64,000 bases of DNA from positions 16,258,501-16,322,500 of the forward strand of contig JAEOAD010000024.1 in NCBI GenBank assembly GCA_036365145.1. The letters are read 5' to 3'. Position numbers and translations under genes: made by a program. The DNA comes from Orientallactaga sibirica. Taxonomy: Eukaryota > Chordata > Mammalia > Rodentia > Dipodidae. Positions 42,285-52,625 of this stretch are shown piece by piece (within the stretch, counting starts at the first letter, position 1; every line of letters starts with the position of its first letter). The notes beneath the pieces are model-generated. The model was not told the DNA's origin. It did not search any database and saw only the letters and a list, made by a program, of their open reading frames with translations.

Positions 42285-42504
42285 GGGCTGGAGAGGTGGC
42301 TTAGCAATTAAGGCACTTGCCTGCAAAGCCTAAGGACCCATATTCAACTCTCCATGTTCCACACACACAAAGGTGAGGCAAGTGCAATGTCACACATGCC
42401 CACTAAGTGGTGCAGGTGTCTGGAGTTGGACTGCTGTGGCTGAGGCCCTGACACACCAATTCTCTCTCTCTCTCTCTCTTTCTCTCTAAAAATAAAAAAA
42501 AAAA
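42285..42504 (+). mobile_element. B2-superfamily SINE, type C
   Basis: GGGCTGGAGAGGTGGCTTAG. The type C segment GGTGAGGCAAGTGCAATGTC and CACTAAGTGGTGCAG are present; the CTCF-like core has two changes. Tail AAAAATAAAAAAAAAAA. Confidence 0.93.
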
Positions 42505-42506
42505 AT

Positions 42507-42725
42507 GGGGCTGGAGAGATGGGTTGGTGGTTAAGGCATTTTGCCTGGGAAGCTTAAGGACCCAGGTTCAATTCCCCAGGACCCACATAAACCAGATGTA
42601 CAAGGGGCACATGTGTCTGGAGTTCATTTGCAGTGGCTAAAGGCCCTGGCATGCCCATTCTCTCTCTGTCTATCTCTCTTCTATCTCTCTCTGCTTGCAA
42701 ATAAATAAATAAAATTTAAAAATAA
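42507..42725 (+). mobile_element. B2-superfamily SINE, type A
   Basis: Follows the type C copy head to tail. GGGGCTGGAGAGATGGGTTG through GCAAATAAATAAATAAAATT. Confidence 0.94.
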
Positions 42726-42729
42726 ATCA

Positions 42730-43857
42730 ATAAATAAAAATTTAAAAGAAGCAAAAGTATATGGTTGCTAATGGGGACAGTATAGGGAGAAGGCAGCCTG
42801 GGATGGCTGTAGAACTCTTACAGCTATCTGGATAAATGGTAGTAGCTCTAGCAGAGATTAGGATAATATGTGCATGAGCAGGTTTGGGTAGAAAGGAGTG
42901 GAGATGATGACTTCTCTTTGGCTGAAAACACACAAGAATTAGGCATGCTGGCCCATGTACATGATAGAAACTTCACAGAATGGCTCAACAATATGAAAAC
43001 ATTTCAGACCTTCAGAAATTTCCACTTACCTGAAATGTGATTCTATTGTCCTCATGGGCTTAATGGAACCTATCATCAAATCCACAGCACCACCCACACT
43101 CCAAATAATTTCATGCTTCCAACTCACTCATGGGCAAGATTATCCTTCCAATAGCTAGGGCCATACTCGAGGCCAGGACAGTCCAGGAGGCAGAGGCCCA
43201 TCTGCACACCAGATTCCCATTCTTTCCCCTAGGAGGCTTGCAAGAGACCTGGTTGTGGCAAGGAATGCTTGCCATGCAAGCCCCAGGTGTGGGAGATACA
43301 GAAATGGGGTCTGGACCTCACCCAGGAGGGGAAGGCCAGCTGGGCCCTGTTCAGAGGGATTCAGGATTCAGACCAAGAATTTGATTTAAAGCAGGGCATT
43401 TCTGAGGTAAAGGAGTCACAAGAACTAATATAAGAATCATGTGTGATACGATTCCCTGATCTCAGAAACACGTATGGGACATTTCTCTACAATCTCAGCA
43501 GCCCTCCAGTGGAAATACAGAAACATTGGGATCTGACCTGGGTGGAATAGTTCAGATAATATCTTTCTAGATATGATGAGACATTTAAGGCCAGTGACAA
43601 TGAAATTCAGACCCACTGACATGGAGAGAGTATGTGCTCACAGGTAGCAGGTTTCCAGTGACTCACACTCAATTCCCAACAGTCATTCTTCCTCTTGCCT
43701 TCCCTGTGCCAGCTTCAGAATACCCATACAAAATCCACATCTGGAGAAATACATTTCCTGCAGCCACTGGATCCCTGGTGTTCAATGTAATTTGACTGCA
43801 TGCACCTAATCAAAAGTGTTGCCTTAATGAGTATATGGGACTGAGTTTCCCAGAGAA
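42730..43857. other. 1.1-kb single-copy stretch
   Basis: No repeat recognised. The open frame at 43130-43384 (84 codons) is not supported by any domain or splice context. Confidence 0.45.
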
Positions 43858-43858
43858 A

Positions 43859-44066
43859 GGAGGTTAAGGCGCATACCTGTGAAGCCTAAGGACCCAGATT
43901 CGATTCTCCAAGTCCCATGTAAGCCAGATGCACATAGTGGCACATGCGTCTGGAGTTCGTTTGCAGTGGCTAGAGGCCCTGGCACTCCCATTCTCACTCT
44001 CCTCTGCTCTCTCTCCCCCTCTCTCTCTCTGTCTCTAATAAATAAATAAAAATAAATCTTTTTTTT
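43859..44066 (+). mobile_element. B2-superfamily SINE, type A, 5'-truncated
   Basis: Begins inside the A-box region at AGGTTAAGGCGCATACCTGT and continues to the (AAAT)n tail. Confidence 0.92.
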
Positions 44067-44207
44067 TAAAAACTTAAGAAAAAGAAAAATATAGGACTAA
44101 GAATTCAAGTTGAATTTTAATGGAACAATGCATTTTTACCATGTGTGTCTTGTAACACATACAGACATGTAAATACTATATATTTTACATTTTATAAATA
44201 TAAAGTT

Positions 44208-44430
44208 CAAATCTGGAGATGTAGCTTGATGGGCAGAGTACTTACCTAGCATACACCAAGCCCTGGGTTGGATTTCCAACCCCAAATAAAACCCAGGGTG
44301 GTGGTGCACATCTGTAATCCCAGCACCAAAGGCAAGAGGATCAGAAGTGTAAAGTCATCCCTGGCTACATAGAAAGTTGAGGCCAGCCTAGTATATATGA
44401 GACCCTGTCTCAAAAAACATGACCATTCTC
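44208..44430 (+). mobile_element. ID-B1 composite SINE (B4-like)
   Basis: The left half is ID-like (GGAGATGTAGCTTGATGGGC, TACCTAGCATACACCAAGCC, CTGGGTTGGATTTCC). The right half is B1-like (GGTGGTGGTGCACATCTGTA, GGCCAGCCTAGTATATATGA, GACCCTGTCTCAAAAAAC). This layout is that of the rodent B4 family. Confidence 0.8.
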
Positions 44431-44461
44431 TCTCTCCCCCCACCCCATCATATAAATAAAT

Positions 44462-44648
44462 ACCCATGCATGGTGGCGCATGCCTTTAACCCCAGCACTT
44501 GGGAGGCAAAGGTAGGAGGATCACCATGAGTTCGAGACCAGCCTGAGACTACATAGTGAATTCCAGGTTAGCCTGGACTAAAGCGAGACCCTACCTCAAA
44601 AAACCAAAATAAATAAGGAAAGAAATAAAGAAAGAAATAAAATAAAAT
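44462..44648 (+). mobile_element. B1-like SINE
   Basis: CCCATGCATGGTGGCGCATG through GCGAGACCCTACCTCAAAAA, then an AAATAAGGAAAGAAATAAAG-rich tail. Confidence 0.94.
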
Positions 44649-44710
44649 ATTTGAAAAAAAAGAAGTCCCAATGACTTTGTATGGCAGATGTTAAGAGATA
44701 AGAAACACTG

Positions 44711-44873
44711 TGGCTGGAGAGATAGCTTAACAGTTAAGGCACTTGCTTGCAAAACCAAAGAACCCATGTTCAATTCCCCAGGACCCATGTAAGCCAGATG
44801 CACAGGGTGGCACATGCATCTGGAGTTTGTTTGCAGCAGCTGGTGGACCTAGCATGCCCATTCTCTCTATCTG

Positions 44874-44927
<54 letters not shown>

Positions 44928-44942
44928 AAATAAATGAATAAA
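44711..44942 (+). mobile_element. B2-superfamily SINE, type A
   Basis: GGCTGGAGAGATAGCTTAAC through CAAATAAATAAATGAATAAA. The CT stretch is expanded to more than 20 CT units (44875-44924). Confidence 0.94.
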
Positions 44943-44945
44943 AAT

Positions 44946-45166
44946 AGGGCTGGAGAGATGGCTTAGCAGTTAAAGCTCTTGCCTGCGATGCCTAAGGCCT
45001 CAGGTCCCAAGTAAGCCAGATACCCAAGGTGTCGCAAGTGTGCAAGGTCACACATGCACACAAGGAGCACAGATGTCTGGAGTTTGATTGCAATGGCTGA
45101 GGCCTTAGTGTGCCAAGTTTCTCTCTCTCTCTCCCTTTCCTCTCTCTCTCTCTCTCATTCTCTCAT
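44946..45166 (+). mobile_element. B2-superfamily SINE, type C, variant
   Basis: AGGGCTGGAGAGATGGCTTA. The segment is intermediate between types B and C (GTGTCGCAAGTGTGCAAGGT, CACATGCACACAAGGAGCAC), with no intact CTCF-like core. Confidence 0.9.
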
Positions 45167-45240
45167 AAAGGCATCTGCCACCATGCCCAGCGAAATAAAT
45201 AAATAATTATAAAAATAAATATTTTTAAAAATGTTTAAAA
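45167..45240 (-). mobile_element. B1 head fragment and A-rich tail
   Basis: AAAGGCATCTGCCACCATGC followed by CCAGC is the complement of a B1 start with nothing else of the body, then (AAAT)n-like sequence. Perhaps a remnant split off by the SINE to its left. Confidence 0.55.
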
Positions 45241-45605
45241 AGAGATAAGAAACACCTAGAGTCTTGAAAAGGGCTCAGACCCTGTTCTTTGAGACACTCC
45301 CCTTACTTCTCAAGAAATTATTGGTCAGCAGCAAAGGCACTTGGTCGCTGTGTGTTTGACTTCTTTTTATGACTGGATTCCTTTCCTTTAATACTGAATT
45401 ATTGTCCCTCCTACTCAAGGAGCTAACCACAAGCTTTATGTTTGCATACCTCCTTGTGACATTCAAACTAAGTGAAAGGGAAAAAAAATCAGTTTTAAAA
45501 TCTGAGGATGAGTAGTTCTCTCTGAAATTGTCAGGAAAAGTCGACTTAGCATGACACACCCATGCCCAAGAGAAACGTTTTGGCTAACAGGAGTCTCTCT
45601 GTTGG
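45241..45605. other. Single-copy sequence, nothing recognised
   Basis: About 365 bases. The frame at 45275-45559 on the minus strand is serine/asparagine-rich and unsupported. Confidence 0.4.
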
Positions 45606-45607
45606 GA

Positions 45608-45675
<68 letters not shown>

Positions 45676-45745
45676 GGGAGGGAGGGAGGGAGGGAGGGAG
45701 GGAGGGAGGGAGGGAGGAGGAAGGAAGGAAGGAAGGGAGAGAGAG

Positions 45746-45800
<55 letters not shown>

Positions 45801-45808
45801 GAGGAAGG
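45606..45808 (+). repeat. Polypurine (GAAA)n-(GGGA)n-(GAAA)n tract
   Basis: About 17 GAAA units, about 10 GGGA units, GGAA words, then a second GAAA block of about 13 units. Confidence 0.97.
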
Positions 45809-46215
45809 ATATGACCTCTTACAATGCAGCTGCCCAGACAGAAATTGGCCTCGATATCCATGATCTTGCGGTGCCTAGCAATACCTTTGCAAGACCCTCA
45901 AAATAGATGAGAAAGATGATGTCATCAAATTAGGAAAGAGACTAATGGAGAGAGGGAGGGGATATGATGGAGACGGGAGTTCTAAAGTGGAATGGGGGAG
46001 GGGAGGGAAATATCAGGTGGGTTTTGTTTTTGGTATGTAAGATTAAAAGTCAATAAAAAAATAATTAAAAAAAAGAGACTAATGGAGAGAGGGAGGGGAT
46101 ATGATGGAGATTGGAGTTCTAAAGTGGAATAGGGGAGGGGAGGGAAATATCATGTGTTTTTTGTATGTAAGTATAGAAGTTGTCAATAAAAAAATAATTT
46201 AAAAAATTTTAAAAA
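45809..46215 (+). mobile_element. L1 3' UTR end with a 137-bp tandem duplication
   Basis: TTACAATGCAGCTGCCCAGA and GAAATTGGCCTCGATATCCA match the fragment at 48655-48690. The terminal part from GAGACTAATGGAGAGAGGGA to the A-rich end occurs twice, starting at 45938 and 46075. Each copy ends in CAATAAAAAAATAATT-like tail sequence. No coding region is present. Confidence 0.85.
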
Positions 46216-46397
46216 AAAAGAAAGAAAGAAGGGAGGGAAGGAGGGAGGGAGGGAGGGAGGGAAAGAAGAAAAGAAAAGAAAAGAGAAAAGAAAAGAAAAG
46301 AAAAGAAAAGAAAAGAAAAGAAAAGAAAAGAAAAGAGAAAAGAGAAAAGAAAAGAAAAGAAAAAGAAAAGAAAAGAAAAGAAGAAAAAAGAAGAAGC
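46216..46397 (+). repeat. Polypurine (GGGA)n-(GAAAA)n tract
   Basis: Grows out of the A-rich L1 tail. About 20 GAAAA-type units at 46264-46395. Confidence 0.97.
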
Positions 46398-46455
46398 CAC
46401 CTTACATCTGGGGAAACAATTCTAGGGAGAAAAATTCCTTTTCTAAAAAAAATGT

Positions 46456-46652
46456 TTTAGGGCTGGAGGGACAGGTATTTGCCTGCAAAGCCAAAGGACC
46501 TGGGTGTGACTCCCCAGGACCCATGTAAGCCAGAAGGGGTGCACAGGTCTGGAGTTCGTTTGCAACAGCTGGAGACCCTGGCGTGCCGTTCTCTCCCCCC
46601 CCCCCCTCTTTTTCTCTCTGCCTCTTTCTCTCAAGTAAATAAAAAATGTTTT
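46456..46652 (+). mobile_element. B2-superfamily SINE, type A, internally deleted
   Basis: AGGGCTGGAGGGACAGGTAT lacks the A-box half. The CT stretch begins with a run of 11 C (about 46595-46606). Confidence 0.88.
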
Positions 46653-46655
46653 AAC

Positions 46656-46693
46656 AGGGCTAGAGAAATGGCTCAGTGCTTGCTTGCAAAGCT
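46656..46693 (+). mobile_element. B2-superfamily SINE head fragment
   Basis: AGGGCTAGAGAAATGGCTCA through TGCTTGCTTGCAAAGC only, about 38 bases with no tail. Confidence 0.75.
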
Positions 46694-46831
46694 TTCTCTG
46701 TGACTGTCATTGTGCCTCAGACTTTTCATCCTTGCTGGCCTAAGTGGATTCTTTCGACAAAGGCTGTTTGGTGTGTCATAAGAAACCAGGATTCACCTTA
46801 CCTGAAAGGCCTACTCGACTTGAGCTGGCTG

Positions 46832-47100
46832 TGTTTGTTACTTTCCGGGTTGCTATGACAAAGTACCTGACAAAAGCAACTTAGGGAAGAAGTGTTTATT
46901 TGGGCTCATGGCTTAGGATATGTCCATCATGTTATAGAATGAATATTGGGTCCACAGTCAGGAAACAAGGAGAGGTGAATGCTGGTGTTCAGCTGGCTTC
47001 CTCCTTTTGTCCCTTATTATTCAGTCTCATCTAAACCTTTCTGGAAATACCTCCAAAGACAAAATTTGAGCCAAGTTAATTTTATTTCTAACCAGGTAAC
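46832..47100 (-). mobile_element. MaLR-type LTR fragment
   Basis: The plus-strand left edge TGTTTGTTACTTTCCGGGTT, then GCTATGACAAAGTACCTGAC and AAGTGTTTATTTGGGCTCAT, are the complement of a rodent MaLR 3' end including its polyadenylation region. The right side fades out near ATTTCTAACCAGGTAACTC. Confidence 0.7.
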
Positions 47101-47104
47101 TCAG

Positions 47105-47400
47105 AAAAAAAAAAAAAAATCAAATGCCTTGGCAAGAGGAATGCAAACTGAAACCACAGCAGAGACATTGTTTAGAAACCATTTAACTTAAAAAGGGTGT
47201 TCCTCCAAACTGCCAAAGTATGGATCTCTGAAATTCATCCGTTCAAAAAAAAAAAAAAAAAAAAAAAAAAACACTAACAACATTGGTCAAAATCCATTAT
47301 TTCAGAACTCTGAAAATTAGCCCAGGCTCTGCAACGATTCAAGGAACCTGTTTTAGCAGCAGTAGTAGTAAGAATGCTTCTCATTCAAAACAGCAAATGT
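47105..47400. other. AT-rich sequence with two long A-runs
   Basis: A-runs at 47106-47119 and 47246-47271 (about 26 A). No SINE body was recognised next to either. Confidence 0.5.
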
Positions 47401-47401
47401 G

Positions 47402-47595
47402 GGCTGGAGAGATGGCCTAGTGGTTAAGACGCTTGCCTGTGAAGCCTAAGGACCCAGGTTCCATTCCCCAGTACCCACCGAAAGCCAGATGCATATGTAT
47501 CTGGAGGTTGATTGCAGTGGCTGGAGGCCCTGGCATGCCCATTATCTCTCTCTTTCTCTCTCTCAAATAAATAAATAATTTAAAAAAGAAAAAGA
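47402..47595 (+). mobile_element. B2-superfamily SINE, type A, internally deleted
   Basis: GGGCTGGAGAGATGGCCTAG. It lacks CAAGGTGGCGC, so GATGCATATGTATCTGG joins directly. Tail CAAATAAATAAATAATTT. Confidence 0.93.
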
Positions 47596-47599
47596 GTAA

Positions 47600-48125
47600 A
47601 CCTTGTCTCATTTATCTCCCTCAGCTATGGCAGTCCTGAGAGAACCAGTTGTTTCACAACCACAGTAGCTGTGAAGACCAACAGATAGGCAGGCAGCCAT
47701 TAGGGGGGCACACAGTGGTTTGGAACCATCCAGAAGTCTGTTCTCAATGAACTGTGTAACTCCTTGACCCCATCTGGAAGGTTCTCAGAGAAATACACTC
47801 ATAGAGCTTGATTTTCCTTGACCTGACTCAGAGTGGCTAAATGGGAGAAGTGTGCTCCCCATTCTAGCTTGCTGAGGCAGTGACACCAGTTGCCAAGAAA
47901 CTGAACAGATGATCTAAAAAGGAAAATCTAAGACGTGGTATGTCCAAAATAGGGTCCATCGCATGCAGGTGTACTGCTGGAGACCTAGACGCCCACATAC
48001 CTGTGGAAGTATGTTAGTATATTCTCCAGAAAGACCTAAACAGGCCCTGAGCTGTCATTTCTGGTGAGACTGTACAAGCAAGAAGGAATGGCTAAGGCAG
48101 AATTGTAAACTGCTGAGTGTTCCCC
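47600..48125. other. Single-copy sequence, nothing recognised
   Basis: About 525 bases. No gene or repeat identified. Confidence 0.4.
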
Positions 48126-48176
48126 ACTTGACTATGATTAGATTCCTATTACTGTCATAACAAAGAAATGCAGGAT

Positions 48177-48262
48177 GTGGGGTTCAGGAGGTATCCCCAA
48201 ACTTATGAACCCCGATTTTGGGTCCTGGCTTATGTTTAACAAAGAATTGATCAAAACAAACT
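48177..48262 (-). mobile_element. ERV LTR U5-like scrap
   Basis: GTGGGGTTCAGGAGGTATCC, ATGAACCCCGATTTTGGG and AACAAAGAATTGATC parallel the left end of the LTR at 53879-54582 (GGGGGTTCAGGAAAG, CTGAACCCC, CCAAAGAATTGG). Confidence 0.45.
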
Positions 48263-48279
48263 CAATCAACCATCCTTTA

Positions 48280-48745
48280 ATTGGACTGGAGGCCCAGTCC
48301 ATGGGAGGGTATACATGCCTGGTACTGAAAACCTAACCAAAAGTCTATGGTGGGGGTGGTCATGACCCCTAGGGGTATAATGCCTGCTCTTGTCTGGCTA
48401 AATGCATATTTTATGCTCACCAAACTGCCCTGAAAGCACTTTTCTTAATGTTAAAACCCATACATTAATGCTACTCTCACTTTTGATTAGAGAAACTTCT
48501 CTTTTCAGATGGCAGTGACCACTGGGATGACTCAAAGTCACCATAGTGCTGAGAAGTATCAGAGGTGTGTTCAGCACCCTCCAAGGCTCAGGGCCCATTG
48601 CAAAAGAGGTGGCTGAAAGCATGTAAGAGCCAAAGGAAAGGTAGAGCTGCTTACAGTGCAATCTTCCAGACACAAATTGGCCTCAGTATCCATGACCTCA
48701 CAGTGCCTTCCTACACAACACCCTCTGAAGTAATGGATTTTGACT
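48280..48745 (+). mobile_element. L1 3' UTR fragment
   Basis: GACTGGAGGCCCAGTCCATG, TACATGCCTGGTACTGAAAA, CCCTCCAAGGCTCAGGGCCC and the end block TTACAGTGCAATCTTCCAGA match rodent L1 3' UTR layout. The last block is shared with 45815-45880. It has no coding sequence, and the A-rich tail is not evident. Confidence 0.7.
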
Positions 48746-49053
48746 AATGTTGCCAGTGTTTTTCTTTTTTTCTTTTCTTTTTTTTTTTTTGAAGGAATAA
48801 ACAGAGACTAGACTTCCCCACTGCCACAGCAGGTGGAAAACAGCAGCAGCAGAGTCAGCTGAACTAAGCAAGGATTAATAAACTTACAGGTCTACCCCCA
48901 CCCCGCAACACATCTCCCATTGCCATCAGCTGGGGACCAAGTTTTCAAAAACACATGAGTTTATGGGGGTCATTAAATAGATTAAATGTACAAGTTCCTA
49001 GGAAAACATAAACTGGAGAAACTAACTCAAGAAGACATTAGAAATCTGAATAA

Positions 49054-49190
49054 TAGTCAGGCATGGTAACTCACAACTTTAAACCCAGCACTCGGGAACA
49101 GAAGCAGAAGGATCATTGCAAGTCTGAAGCCAGCCTGGTCTACATAGGGAGTTTCAAACCAGTCACAGCTATATAGCAAGATGCTATTTC
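49054..49190 (+). mobile_element. B1-like SINE, diverged
   Basis: GTCAGGCATGGTAACTCACA, CCCAGCACTCGGGAACAGAA and CAGCCTGGTCTACATAGGGA are in B1 order. The A tail has turned into the following purine tract. Confidence 0.8.
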
Positions 49191-49314
49191 AGAAAGAAAG
49201 AAAGAAACAGATAGAGAGAAAGAGAGGTAGGAAAGAAAAGAGAAGGAAGGAAAGAAGGAAGGAAGGAAGGAAGGAAGGAAGGAAGGAAGGAAGGAAGGAA
49301 GGAAGGAAGGAAGC
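49186..49314 (+). repeat. Polypurine (GAAA)n/(GGAA)n tract
   Basis: Ends in about 15 pure GGAA units. Seeded at a B1 tail. Confidence 0.97.
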
Positions 49315-49622
49315 AACAAACCTCCCGGATGCATGCTGCATTAATGCCAGAGCAGAATGCACTGCCAGGGGACCTTTCCTCGGTTAGCGTCCAGGTCTAC
49401 TGCAGGCACTGTGGTCCTTTTATCTGCCAGAGCCTTTGTAATCCGTGACCACCATCACTGTTCACAAGCTCTGTGGGAACAGACTCCTTGACACACAACT
49501 AGCTTACCCTCTCCCAATGCCCCATGAAACTCTCCTCCCTTCCCTGGGCCTTTGGCAGATGGAGGGATCTCCCAAATGAAGTTTTGTGGATCGCAGGCCT
49601 CACAGGACTCCAAACTTCATTT
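49315..49622. other. Single-copy sequence, nothing recognised
   Basis: About 300 bases between two simple-sequence tracts of opposite strand bias. Confidence 0.4.
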
Positions 49623-49656
49623 CTCCTTTCTCTCTTTCTTCCTTCCTTCCTTTCCT

Positions 49657-49719
<63 letters not shown>

Positions 49720-49756
49720 GTGTTTCCTTCCTACCTTCTTTTCTTTCTTTCTCGTC
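49623..49756 (-). repeat. Polypyrimidine (TTCC)n/(TTTC)n tract
   Basis: About 130 bases of plus-strand pyrimidine with about 16 pure TTTC units at 49659-49718. No SINE adjoins it. Confidence 0.97.
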
Positions 49757-49759
49757 AGC

Positions 49760-51600
49760 CTTGGTATTTCCATCTAATGAAAGGCTATCTTTTGAGAGGT
49801 AGAGGTAGAATGGATGGTCTCAGAGAAAGGAGGTGTGTAAAGGAAGCAGGTATGGGATTTGTTCTACAGGCTGAGTGTTTGAATCATGTAAAGAATTATA
49901 GGTGGGGCTAACTAGGCAAGTACATGACGGTCAGGTTAGAGGGACGTAAAGATCATTCCAAGGACTTTAGAATTTGCATCACCCCAGAGGCCACTAGTTC
50001 ACAAGCTAACAAACCACAGACAAACCCACAACACCCAGTGTGAGAGAGACATAGTAGGGATGGGAAAAGGAGTGTTTCATACTCAATGAATATGGAAGCC
50101 ATCACATCTGCTGTCCCCTGCGCTGCGGCAGACTCTCAGAAGTCCATGGCAGAAGCTACCCTGGCCCCAGCTATTTGCTTTACTATTTCCTCCATGGTTT
50201 TTAGCCTGTGAAACCTTCTTGTTGTCACATATAATTAGTACGCTGCAGAAACATATGTAAGGAAATGCGGTCTACGTAAGTACTTAGGAACTAAGGAGGC
50301 CTAAAAGAAGAAATTTATGTAACTAGACTAACATGATTTGAAAAGTAATTTGAAGTTTAGAATGCATTGAAGGGAATAAGACCAATAAAGAGGCTTCCAT
50401 AAGCATCGGGATAAAGGGCTACAGATTCGGGCAGTGAGCAGAATAGTGAGAATGGAAAAGAAGAATGAAGATGGGAAATAATAGCTATGGTGTGTGAGTT
50501 GGCAGATATTATTTACTGATTGAAACTAAAAAAGAGGTATGGTTAAAACTAGCACTCAATTTCTGGTTGAAATAAAATGTCATGGCTAGGAGAAAGAGAG
50601 CCTTCAGAAGAAGAATGGGGGTGGGTGTGACTGCAAAATGGGCTCATTTTCATAATAATATCAGGGAACTTGTTGCTCTTTTGTATTCCCAATAGTTCCA
50701 CTCATAGTAATTTTTCAATGACTGTGATTTAAGAAATGAAAAGGTCTCCAATAAGAAACTTCAGCAAAGTACGTGAGGAAAAAAAGAAAATGTGGTGATG
50801 TCTGTGACCAGTAGTGCTGAGTCGGAGAAAAAGGCTGCAGATAAACTCAAATTGAATCATCCGGGTTTTTGCACATCATCGCACTCTAAAGTTACATGTA
50901 CAGTAGGAAATTAAAGGTCTTGGTAGCCAGAAAAAGAAATGGCAGAGGATGAAACTATCCCTTTTCCAACACTCAGTGAGACACATTTTAGACAAGACAA
51001 ATAGAGAAATTGAACAACCAAAGGAGATAAAAATAGTCATCAGTTGAGCATGGGTCGGAATAAAACAGCTAAGATAGTGATTGAAACGATGTCAGAGAGG
51101 GAAAAAAAGCAGACTGAAAGCCAAAATCCTGAACGTAGATGGAGATTTTAAACATATTTTATGTGTTCGTATTCATAAAGCTTATCATTTTCTTCTACAT
51201 GAAAATAATCTCCTCCTCAAGAAAGGGGAGGAGAAAAAGAGAGCTTCAAAAATTGCATGCTTTAGGCTCGTGGAAATCTATTGTCTGCCAGCATCAGACA
51301 TGGTATTTACTTCAGACCATATGCAGCCACGTACAGTATTTCAGAATTGCCACCTAGTAATTTTAGATGACAAGAAAAATAATATAATGGATGCATGCCT
51401 GATTTCTCCTTCTCCCACCCCACAGAAAAGGGTGAGGTGTCTGATTATTCACTCCACAGAAGTAGAGACAGCCTCAGAAAAGAGCAACGTTGGATCTTAT
51501 TTTTACTGGGATGTTTCTTTTGGGGGCCTGATACACAATGACTGGTTCCCCAGGAAGGGAAGGAGCACACACATGCTCTGAGGACATTGGTCCAGGGCAG
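49760..51600. other. 1.8-kb single-copy stretch
   Basis: No interspersed repeat recognised. It contains the 166-codon open frame described next and otherwise only short frames. Confidence 0.5.
51081..51581 (+). other. 166-codon open frame of doubtful coding value
   Basis: The longest open frame outside simple repeats. The residue make-up is mixed, with no signal peptide, membrane segment or motif I recognise. It lacks a clear Kozak start, and no splice or promoter context was seen. AT-rich flanks and chance are the likely explanation. A processed pseudogene fragment is possible but unsupported. Confidence 0.15.
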
Positions 51601-51639
51601 GTTGGACTTTTGGTGAAAAAGTCTGGATATTTGGGTCCT

Positions 51640-51985
51640 CTTCAAATTTCTATGTTGAAGCCCAATCACCCAATGTGACATGTTAGGAGGTGGGCTTTCA
51701 TTAAAGTGATGAGGGCCTCAGTGAAAAATATTCATGAATGAAAATAGTTTGCTTATAACAGAGGCCTAAGGGAGTTTGTTTCCTCCAACCATCTTGTTGG
51801 GATACAAAGAGAACTCACCCTCTCAGAGCCGGGACACAAACCCTCGTCAAACACCCTGTCTACTGGCAGCTTGATCTTGGCCTGTGCAGCCGCAGGTTCC
51901 ACGAGGAATAATTTCTCTCCTTTTCTAAGTCCCCAACACACTACTGTGTGGTATGTTGTTACAGCAGCCAGAACAGACTAGATTT
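51640..51985 (+). mobile_element. MaLR-type LTR, old copy
   Basis: TTCTATGTTGAAGCCCAATC, TTAGGAGGTGGGCTTTCATT, AAAGAGAACTCACCCTCTCA, CAGCTTGATCTTGGCCTGTG and TTGTTACAGCAGCCAGAACA follow the MaLR LTR layout to its 3' end. No TSD found. Confidence 0.75.
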
Positions 51986-52310
51986 GGCTGTGGAGTCAGT
52001 TCCCTCACGGACAGTGTGTGCATAGGAACTCGCAGAGAACTGGAACCAAAGCAAGTCACTGAAGAAATCATTTTGAAGAGGCCTTATAACAGACCCGTTC
52101 CCCTTGGGACCCAAGCTTATGCTTCCATAAAGCTCGTATACCTTCAGTTCTTCCCTGGACTCTTCTACCAAAGCACTGGACATACATCTTCCTCGTGGTA
52201 AGAAATCATGAGATTCTGGCTCATTCTGTCTTTGTACACCTGTCCCCCTGCCAGGACTTCTCACTTTTGCCCAATTCTACCCCTTTCTTGACAGGCCTTG
52301 CTTCATCAGC
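51986..52310. other. Single-copy sequence, nothing recognised
   Basis: About 325 bases. Opposite-strand frames overlap; neither is favoured. Confidence 0.4.
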
Positions 52311-52339
52311 AAAGCCTTATTACTTCTTTATTTTATTTT

Positions 52340-52625
52340 ATTTTTTTTTAAAAATTTTAATTTTATTTATTTTTGGAGAAAGACGCAGAGAGAGATAGAC
52401 AGAGAGGAAGAGGGAGACAGAGATGGGCACGCCAGCAGCCTCTCAGCTGCTGTGAACGAAATCCAGATGCGTGTGCCCCCTTGTGGGCAAGTGCGGCATT
52501 GTGCCCTTGTGTCACTTTGCATCTGGCTAAACATGGGACCTGGGATTGGAACCGCTGGAGATTGGAACCAGCGTTCTTAGGCTTAGCAAGCAGGCGCCTT
52601 AACCGCTAAGCCATCTCTCTAGCCC
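52340..52625 (-). mobile_element. B2-superfamily SINE, type B (inner)
   Basis: Reverse-complement copy with the full type B segment (CCTTGTGGGCAAGTGCGGCA, TTGTGCCCTTGTGTCACTTT). A small duplication (GGATTGGAACCGCTGGAGAT) parallels that in the copy at 20579-20845. Confidence 0.93.
52471..52489 (-). promoter_or_regulatory. CTCF-like motif inside a type B SINE
   Basis: The minus strand reads TGCCCACAAGGGGGCACAC, 16 of 19 positions of the CTCF consensus. The mismatches are at R, the first Y and the last Y. Weaker than the site at 20715. Confidence 0.5.

Larger units (their letters stand above)
48130..48976 (-). mobile_element. MaLR-type LTR, split by younger insertions
   Basis: The left scrap TATTACTGTCATAACAAAGA (48146-48165) is the complement of an LTR 3' end. 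The right part (48790-48976) includes CATCAGCTGGGGACCAAGTT and GAGTTTATGGGGGTCATT, the complement of the 5' part, like the LTR at 39450-39510. Between them lie an ERV U5-like scrap and an L1 3' UTR. Confidence 0.55.
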
